Shown in pieces: positions 5,549 through 5,836 of a DNA stretch of 5,836 nt (its first letter is position 1; every line of letters starts with the position of its first letter). The position numbers and the translations under genes are program-made. Location of the stretch: contig JARICB010000104.1 of NCBI GenBank assembly GCA_029264225.1, forward strand, positions 1 through 5,836, in the 5' to 3' direction. This stretch comes from Nocardioides sp. Its GTDB lineage: Bacteria; Actinomycetota; Actinomycetes; Propionibacteriales; Nocardioidaceae. Below the pieces are notes generated by a model. It worked only from the letters and a program-made list of their open reading frames with translations. It was not told the DNA's origin and made no database searches.

Positions 5549-5836
5549 TCAGCCTGCAACCTCGACGACGAGCTCGATCTCGACGGGTACGTCGAGCGGG
5601 AGCACCGACACACCCACGGCGGAGCGCGCGTGCTTGCCGGCATCGCCGAACGCCTCGGCCAGGAACTCCGATGCGCCGTTGGCGACCTTCGGTTGGCCGG
5701 TGAAGTCAGGGGTGGAGGCGACGAAGACGACGACCTTCACGATCCGGGTGATCTGTTCGAGCGAGCCGATCTCGGCCTTGATCGCGGCAAGCGCATTCAG
5801 CGCGCACTGGCGAGCACACTCATAGCCCTGCTCGTC
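5549..5836 (-). CDS. RidA (YjgF/YER057c/UK114) family protein, N-terminus off the window
   Basis: The last 95 residues of a small trimeric-barrel protein of the RidA superfamily, whose archetype hydrolyses reactive enamines/imines released by PLP enzymes. The visible part begins inside a helix (DEQGYECARQCALNALAA), continues through the strand RIVKVVVFVASTPDF and the NGASEF helix, and ends with the signature HARSAVGVSVLPLDVPVEIE. The arginine of ARS corresponds to the catalytic R105 of E. coli RidA and the Glu of VEIE to its E120, so the imine-deaminase residues look present. The start lies beyond base 5836, with an estimated 50 to 60 residues missing. It precedes the Nudix gene by about 19 nt and probably leads that operon among the visible genes. 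It may not be the canonical RidA, since these genomes often carry several paralogues. Confidence 0.92.
   Translation of the reverse strand, partial: DEQGYECARQCALNALAAIKAEIGSLEQITRIVKVVVFVASTPDFTGQPKVANGASEFLAEAFGDAGKHARSAVGVSVLPLDVPVEIELVVEVAG

Noticed and set aside
4690..5643. Longer 317-residue version of the split-box Nudix protein
   Set aside because: The first 38 residues come from the RidA-like gene read in another frame (low-complexity Ser/Arg). Conserved sequence begins at or just before the ATG at 5529.

Overview
The window is very GC-rich with strongly GC-biased third codon positions, short or overlapping gene junctions and frequent GTG starts, which points to a high-GC actinomycete. 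The protein flavour would fit a Nocardioidaceae-type organism, but that level of assignment is inference. Seven protein genes cover almost everything. From memory of the Mycobacterium tuberculosis map, the set resembles the Rv3672c-Rv3678c neighbourhood (CoA pyrophosphatase, thioredoxin-like protein, nth, crp, metallo-beta-lactamase-fold protein, RidA-like protein), so this looks like a conserved chromosomal core region rather than a mobile island.

Left block (1-1740, minus strand): nth (endonuclease III), a TlpA/ResA-type thioredoxin lipoprotein and a CoA-pyrophosphatase-type Nudix hydrolase. The two junctions are 4-bp ATGA and GTGA overlaps, so this is a translationally coupled operon. The last gene runs off the left edge. 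Position 1741-1917 is a divergent intergenic region with a candidate crp promoter, a CRP-like operator lying on it, a strong Shine-Dalgarno for crp, and a -10-like hexamer placed so that nth could be leaderless.

Centre (1918-3630, plus strand): crp (Crp/Fnr-family cAMP-responsive regulator) followed after 6 bp by a class V aminotransferase-fold PLP enzyme of unassigned substrate. That enzyme has no counterpart at this spot in the mycobacterial layout as I recall it.

The 253 bp between the convergent genes (3631-3883) are entirely filled by five tandem 52-bp units (3629-3888). Each carries a 28-bp palindrome. The array begins inside the stop codon of the aminotransferase gene and ends just past the stop codon of the opposing gene. 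It is the least ordinary feature of the window, probably a stacked bidirectional terminator or a protein-binding repeat. It is not a CRISPR array, because its 'spacers' are nearly identical.

Right block (3884-5836, minus strand): a RidA-family protein (5' end off the right edge), a second Nudix hydrolase with an insertion splitting its Nudix box (NUDT19-like), and a LACTB2-like metallo-beta-lactamase-fold hydrolase. These are again tightly packed and probably one operon. Overall the window holds DNA base-excision repair, extracytoplasmic thiol redox, CoA/nucleotide housekeeping and reactive-enamine clearance genes around a global cAMP regulator. I see no sign of a defence system, phage or transposon.
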